Below, in pieces: positions 11,163 through 14,659 of a stretch of DNA of 14,659 bases. The translations under genes and the position numbers were made by a program. Numbering within the stretch: position 1 is the first letter of the stretch; every line of letters begins with the position of its first letter. The notes below the pieces were generated by a model, which was given only the letters and a program-made list of their open reading frames with translations, had not been told where the DNA came from and searched no databases. Source of the stretch: Verrucomicrobia bacterium UBA4286 (GTDB lineage: Bacteria; Verrucomicrobiota; Kiritimatiellia; RFP12; UBA1067); contig DGVK01000197.1 in NCBI GenBank assembly GCA_002395905.1, forward strand, positions 1-14,659, given 5' to 3'.

Positions 11163-12121
11163 CTTCCACCTCCGCCGCGCAGCACCGCCTCTGCCCATGG
11201 CGGATACGCCGTGCGGATGTCCACAGGCTCGCCGCTCGCAGGATGGACGAATTTCGCGCCGAGCGCGTGCAGGCGGTGGCCCCGCATGTTCTCGACCGCG
11301 AAAGCCCCGTAGAGCCTGTCGTTCACGATATGCATCCCCGCCAAAGCGAGCTGCGCGCGTATCTGGTGGGTCACGCCCGTGAAGATCGTAACCTCCAGCA
11401 GAGTGCGCTCCTCGTTCTCCTCCATGACATGCGCGACAGGCGTGAATCTTGTGACGGCGTGCAGCCGCCTCAGCGCGGCGCGCTGCGCCATGGCAAGCCG
11501 GTTTCGGTCGGCGTCGATCATCCTGCAGAACGGCAGGGTCGGGTCGTGCGCAAGATCGTTCTCGAGCGTCGCCCCGACCGCCACGCTTCCCTCCACAAGC
11601 GCCAGATACGTCTTCGCGACGGTCTGCGCCGAAAATTGCGCGCGCAGCGATTCAAAGGCCTGCGCCGTCCTCGCGACGAGCACCAGCCCCGAAGTATCCG
11701 CGTCGATCCTGTGCAGCGCGCCGGCCATAAGGGGACTGTCCCCGAGCGCAAGGCACTCCGGATGGCGCGCGACGACGCCGTTCATAAGCGTGCCCGTCTC
11801 GTTGCGCGAAATCGGCTGGACGGGCATTCCGGCCGGCTTGTCGAACGCCAGCAGACTGCCGTCCTCGAACACCGTGCACACCTGGACGGAGGCGTCGGCC
11901 TTTACAACATTGTCCGCCGCTTCCGCGAGCTCGACGACCGATATTGTCTCGCCGCCGCGAAGCTTGAGGCCCTTCGCCGCACGGCGGCCGTTCACGAGAA
12001 CGCCGCCGCTCTCCACGGCCTCGCGAACGAACGCTCGCGTCGTCGAGGGGAATTTATCGAGCAGGGCGGCGTCCAGCCGGACGCCGCCCCGTTCCGCGCA
12101 AATCTCGCAGGGACCTATCAT
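11159..12121 (-). CDS. RluA-family rRNA/tRNA pseudouridine synthase with S4 domain
   Basis: It converts uridine to pseudouridine in structured RNA. Residues 12-64 form an S4 RNA-binding domain (RLDAALLDKF...VLVNGRRAAKG.KLRGGE). The catalytic domain follows: VFEDGSLLAFDKPAGMPVQP, the signature HRIDADTSGLVLVA with catalytic D140, KTYLALVEG and GVTHQIRAQLA.AGMHIVNDRLYG. At 320 aa it has the size of RluC/RluD; which uridines it targets cannot be told. The start at 12121 overlaps the lipoprotein stop as ATGA and has no strong ribosome site of its own, so translation is probably coupled; the frame extends upstream but the extra 22 residues fall in the lipoprotein gene. Its stop overlaps the hydE start, also as ATGA. 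Confidence 0.93.
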   Translation of the reverse strand: MIGPCEICAERGGVRLDAALLDKFPSTTRAFVREAVESGGVLVNGRRAAKGLKLRGGETISVVELAEAADNVVKADASVQVCTVFEDGSLLAFDKPAGMPVQPISRNETGTLMNGVVARHPECLALGDSPLMAGALHRIDADTSGLVLVARTAQAFESLRAQFSAQTVAKTYLALVEGSVAVGATLENDLAHDPTLPFCRMIDADRNRLAMAQRAALRRLHAVTRFTPVAHVMEENEERTLLEVTIFTGVTHQIRAQLALAGMHIVNDRLYGAFAVENMRGHRLHALGAKFVHPASGEPVDIRTAYPPWAEAVLRGGGGR

Positions 12122-12285
12122 TCGTAGCGGTCCATCATCGACGGCGCGATCGGGGCCATGCCCTCCCACGACCGGTTGGACGACCACGGCAGGTCGCTGT
12201 CCTCGGCGGTGTCTGCCACGCAGCCCGCCAGGACAGTGATCGCGAACGCCGCGAGAACGGCCTTAGTCAGCGAAGATGACGTCAT
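12118..12285 (-). CDS. 55-aa lipoprotein of unknown function with DLPW...SWEG motif
   Basis: Residues 1-21 are a type II signal peptide ending in the lipobox LAGC, so Cys22 should be lipidated and the 34-residue mature part tethered to a membrane. The mature part is acidic then Pro/Trp-rich: DSDLPWSSNRSW, EGMAPIAPSMMDRYE. I recognise this style of tiny lipoprotein from PVC-group genomes by memory only and know no function. The gene starts inside the upstream coiled-coil gene (23-bp overlap) with AAGG about nine bases before the ATG, and ends in an ATGA overlap with the rluA-family gene. Small size, lipobox and double overlap together make it credible despite its length. The context suggests a partner of the membrane-anchored coiled-coil protein. 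Confidence 0.8.
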   Translation of the reverse strand: MTSSSLTKAVLAAFAITVLAGCVADTAEDSDLPWSSNRSWEGMAPIAPSMMDRYE

Positions 12286-13399
12286 TGCGCTGGACCTTGT
12301 CCTGTTCCCACGCGCCGAGAATGTCGCATATGACATACGGCTTGCCCTTGACCTCCTGACGCAGACGCAGGCGGCCGATGAACTCGCCGGCGCTGCCCTT
12401 GTAGCCGGGCCTCTTCACGCTGATCTCGAGGAACGGCAGCGGACGGTCGAGGTTCTCGCCCTTGAGCTCCTTCATCGCCTCGTCGCTGAACTTCACGATC
12501 GCGAACATGTTCTCGTTGTCGGCGTCGACAACCGTTCCCTTCTCGCCGGCGGGCAGCGAGGTCACGACCGAACCCGCGGCGGGCGCGGCGCTCTTGGTGG
12601 TCTGGATGGACTCACGAACGAGCTTCTCCAGCGTCGTGTTGCGCTGTCTGGCCTTTTCAAGCTCCTCCTTGACGGCCTCGGTCTCATCCTTGGCGGTCGT
12701 CACCTCGTCCTTGAGCGAGGCGATCTCCTGGTTGAGCTCGTCGATCTGACTCTTGACCTTCGTGACCTGGTTCACGAGATCGGCCTTCTCGCCCTCGAGC
12801 TTGGCGATCTTGGTTTCCTTCTCCGCGAGGTCCACCTTGTCCTGACGCGCCGCCGGCTTGAGCCTGTTGATCTCGGCGACGACGCCGGCGAGCTTGCCGC
12901 GAAGCGTCACGAGCTCGGCGCGCGTGGAGTTGAGACGCGACAGCTGGGACTTCGACGACTCGAACAGCCTGTCGAGGAGCTCGGCGGCCGTTCCCGGCCC
13001 GTCCATCTTGGGCTGGCCGAGATCCATGATCGGCTTCCCGTCGGCGTCGAGCTGGTAGACCATGCGCAGCTGCGAGCGGTCGCTCTCGGTCCAGTTGTAT
13101 GTATCGAGATTCGCCGTCTCGAGGTAGGCGTTGTAGCCGTCGAGCACGTTCTCCATGTCGGGCGAGTCGACAAGCCTGGCTTCGACCGGCGACGCATCCA
13201 TGTTGATGGGCTCGGCCGTGACAGTCTTGTCGGGCTCGGACTTTTCGATCATGCGAGCCATCTTCACGAAGTAATCCTCCTGCTGCCGGTTGCGGTCGGT
13301 CAGCACGGAACGCTTCGCGTTCAGCTGCAGTTCAAACCATAGCGCCGCTGCTGCGAGCGCCAGAAACACGTATACAAGGCCGTGAAGTGCTTTGTTCAT
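12263..13399 (-). CDS. membrane-anchored coiled-coil protein of unknown function, 378 aa
   Basis: An N-terminal transmembrane segment or uncleaved signal (residues 6-22) is followed by a Lys/Arg/Glu region, a Pro/Asp-rich segment (about 60-137), a long heptad-rich coiled coil (about 139-265, many Leu/Ile at a/d positions with Glu/Lys flanks), an Ala/Pro linker, and a C-terminal beta-rich domain (285-378) with GTVVDADNENMFAIVKF, LEISVKRPG, GEFIGRLRLRQ and the final DILGAWEQDKVQRNDVIFAD. The last domain resembles small barrel modules that end in a GD/ND-VxF turn, but I cannot name it. The topology suggests an inner-membrane protein with a periplasmic rod and head, possibly spanning towards the outer envelope. 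AGGAAAA lies about eight bases before the chosen ATG; an upstream in-frame ATG (13459) lacks this support and would run through the promoter. It leads a four-gene overlapping operon. Confidence 0.82.
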   Translation of the reverse strand: MNKALHGLVYVFLALAAAALWFELQLNAKRSVLTDRNRQQEDYFVKMARMIEKSEPDKTVTAEPINMDASPVEARLVDSPDMENVLDGYNAYLETANLDTYNWTESDRSQLRMVYQLDADGKPIMDLGQPKMDGPGTAAELLDRLFESSKSQLSRLNSTRAELVTLRGKLAGVVAEINRLKPAARQDKVDLAEKETKIAKLEGEKADLVNQVTKVKSQIDELNQEIASLKDEVTTAKDETEAVKEELEKARQRNTTLEKLVRESIQTTKSAAPAAGSVVTSLPAGEKGTVVDADNENMFAIVKFSDEAMKELKGENLDRPLPFLEISVKRPGYKGSAGEFIGRLRLRQEVKGKPYVICDILGAWEQDKVQRNDVIFAD

Positions 13400-13424
13400 G
13401 ATGATTTTCCTAGTTGACGGTGAT

Positions 13425-13453
13425 ATGATACCCTTTTTTTCCGAAAAACGCAA
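13425..13453 (-). promoter_or_regulatory. promoter of the coiled-coil/lipoprotein/rluA/hydE operon
   Basis: On the minus strand TTGCGT (13448-13453) and TATCAT (13425-13430) are exactly 17 bp apart, in the 63-bp gap after uvrC. The spacer carries a run of seven A. The leader is about 20 bases and contains AGGAAAA before the ATG at 13399. The operon can therefore be transcribed independently of uvrC, although read-through is possible because no terminator is seen after uvrC. Confidence 0.55.
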
Positions 13454-13462
13454 CCGCAATTT

Positions 13463-14659
13463 TCAAGAGGCCTTTTCGCCTGCCGCCGAACGCGCCGCCG
13501 CGACCACGGCCTCGGCCGTCGCGAGCCCCACGCCCGCAGCGCGCGCAACAGCCTGCGCCGACGCGCGGGCAATGCCGTATATGGACTTGAACTCCTTCAG
13601 GAGCTTCACCTTTTTCGCCTCGCCTATGCCCGGCACGTCGTCAAGAACCGACTCGCGAATCGACCTCTCCCTCAGGTTGCGATGGTAGGTTATCGCGAAC
13701 CTGTGGGCCTCGTCGCGCAGGCGCGTGCATACGAAGAGCGCCTGCGAGTCGCGCGGCAGCATGAGGTTCTCGCGCCCGTCGTCGAGCACGATCTCCTCCT
13801 GCCGCTCGGCCAGACCGATCGTCGGGATGTCGCTCACGCCGATCTCCGCGAAGGCCTCGCGCGCGGCGCGAAGCTGTGTCACACCGCCGTCGCATATGAA
13901 GAGATCCGCGCGCGGCGACGTCTCAAGGAGAGTGGAAGCCGGCCCGTACCTGCGGCGCACGACCTCGGCCATCGACCTCGGATCGTCAGCCCCCTCGACC
14001 GTCTTGATCTTGAAATGCCTGTAGTAGCGCCTGTCGGGAAGACCGTCACGCGCGACCACGAGCGACGCCACCGAATGCGTGCCGAAGAGGTTCGATATAT
14101 CGGCGCACTCTATTATGCGCGGCGGTCTCGGGAGGCCTATCGCCTTCGCGAGCTCGGCGAGACCGGCCGCCGCGTCGGCGCGGTGCATCTCGGGGGTCTT
14201 CCTCACAAAGTGGGCCTTTGTCATCTCCTTGAGGGCGAAGAGCGTGTCGCGCAGACGGGCCGCAGTCTCGAAGTCGCGCTTCTGCGCCGCCGCCGCCATG
14301 CGCGCCTCGACCTCCGAAAAGACCTCTGGCCGCTTCCCCTCCAGAAACGCGCAGGCCTCGTCAAACCGCGCCCGGTATTCGGCCTCGGTCACGCGCCCGA
14401 GACACGGCGCGGAGCACGTTCGTATGACATCGGCGAGACAGTGGCGGTGGCACTCCCCGTCGGGCTCGAGCGCGTCGCACTCGCGTATCCCGTAGCGCTT
14501 CTCGGCGAAGTCTTTCGCGGCGCGCACGACCGGACTCGACGGGAACGGCCCGAAGTATTTCGCGCCGTCGTCCCGCACGATCCTCACGCACGCGAACCTC
14601 GGCCACTTCGCCGAAGTGTCGGCCTTCAGCGCGAGGTAGCGCTTGTCGTCGCGCATCAG
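13463..14659 (-). CDS. uvrC: UvrC, excinuclease ABC subunit C (N-terminal part outside window)
   Basis: UvrC makes the dual incisions in nucleotide excision repair together with UvrB. The window holds the C-terminal 398 codons; the frame is open through the right edge and begins at LMRDDKRYLALK, which in full-length UvrC follows the GIY-YIG nuclease, so that domain is cut off by the window, not lost. Counting from that Met: the Cys-containing linker (60-90, with TCSAPCLGR), the UvrB-binding UVR motif (about 115-143), the RNase-H-like nuclease with D186 (CADISN), D256 (ICDGG) and H318 (RDEAHRF), and the tandem helix-hairpin-helix (about 335-392, VPGIGEAKK). All match active UvrC. An internal Met should not be taken as the start. 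The stop is 63 bp before the next gene on the same strand. Confidence 0.95.
   Translation of the reverse strand: MMRDDKRYLALKADTSAKWPRFACVRIVRDDGAKYFGPFPSSPVVRAAKDFAEKRYGIRECDALEPDGECHRHCLADVIRTCSAPCLGRVTEAEYRARFDEACAFLEGKRPEVFSEVEARMAAAAQKRDFETAARLRDTLFALKEMTKAHFVRKTPEMHRADAAAGLAELAKAIGLPRPPRIIECADISNLFGTHSVASLVVARDGLPDRRYYRHFKIKTVEGADDPRSMAEVVRRRYGPASTLLETSPRADLFICDGGVTQLRAAREAFAEIGVSDIPTIGLAERQEEIVLDDGRENLMLPRDSQALFVCTRLRDEAHRFAITYHRNLRERSIRESVLDDVPGIGEAKKVKLLKEFKSIYGIARASAQAVARAAGVGLATAEAVVAAARSAAGEKAS

Noticed and set aside
12276..12285. Perfect palindrome ATGACGTCAT at the lipoprotein start
   Set aside because: It lies within the overlap of two coding sequences and spells normal codons (Met-Thr-Ser); a 10-bp palindrome here needs no regulatory explanation.
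13400..13459. Upstream in-frame start (ATG at 13459) for the coiled-coil protein
   Set aside because: The extra 20 residues would be encoded by the promoter region, the ATG lacks a ribosome site, and the ATG at 13399 has AGGAAAA and starts directly before the membrane segment.

Overview
The window looks like part of a GC-rich chromosome of an anaerobic, host-associated or fermentative bacterium of the PVC group, most likely Kiritimatiellota or a related Verrucomicrobiota/Lentisphaerota lineage. This rests on gene content: a large secreted beta-strand-repeat protein with no translocator barrel, a XylR-type (sugar-sensor plus AraC) regulator, a secreted LacZ-type beta-galactosidase, the [FeFe]-hydrogenase maturase HydE, and a small lipoprotein with a DLPW...SWEG motif. 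The taxonomic placement is inference; no rRNA or other marker is present.

Layout. Positions 1-286 hold a degenerate 11-bp tandem repeat (109-227), which may be the 3' end of a gene running in from the left, and a 12-bp perfect dyad that can terminate transcription from both sides. An 867-residue secreted beta-helix/autotransporter-repeat protein (287-2890, minus) is divergent from a XylR/AraC regulator (3037-4233, plus). The 146-bp gap between them has recognisable promoters, a direct repeat that fits an AraC-type operator, and an inverted repeat over the regulator's own promoter. The regulator appears to be translated from a leaderless mRNA. The beta-strand gene is visibly AT-richer than the rest of the window.

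Positions 4226-8901 (minus) form a series: a small secreted Gly/His-rich protein translationally coupled (TGATG) to a secreted GH2 beta-galactosidase, then a TSCPD-domain protein with its own extended -10 promoter and no leader, then a hemolysin-III/PAQR membrane protein. fabH (9034-10059, plus) is divergent from this block, and the two -10 elements overlap.

Positions 10035-14659 (minus) form a tightly packed block: uvrC (5' end outside the window), a separate promoter, a membrane-anchored coiled-coil protein, a 55-residue lipoprotein, an RluA-family pseudouridine synthase and hydE. The last four genes overlap by 23, 4 and 4 bp, so they are almost certainly one transcript. fabH and hydE converge with a 25-bp overlap.

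Biologically, the left half is carbohydrate-facing (sugar-sensing regulator, surface or secreted protein, secreted beta-galactosidase). The right half is housekeeping (DNA repair, RNA modification, fatty-acid initiation) with one gene for hydrogen metabolism. I saw no tRNA, rRNA, CRISPR array, transposase or phage gene. The least explained elements are the 11-bp repeat block with its dyad, the two leaderless-looking genes, the divergent regulator/beta-strand pair with its operator, and the coiled-coil/lipoprotein pair.
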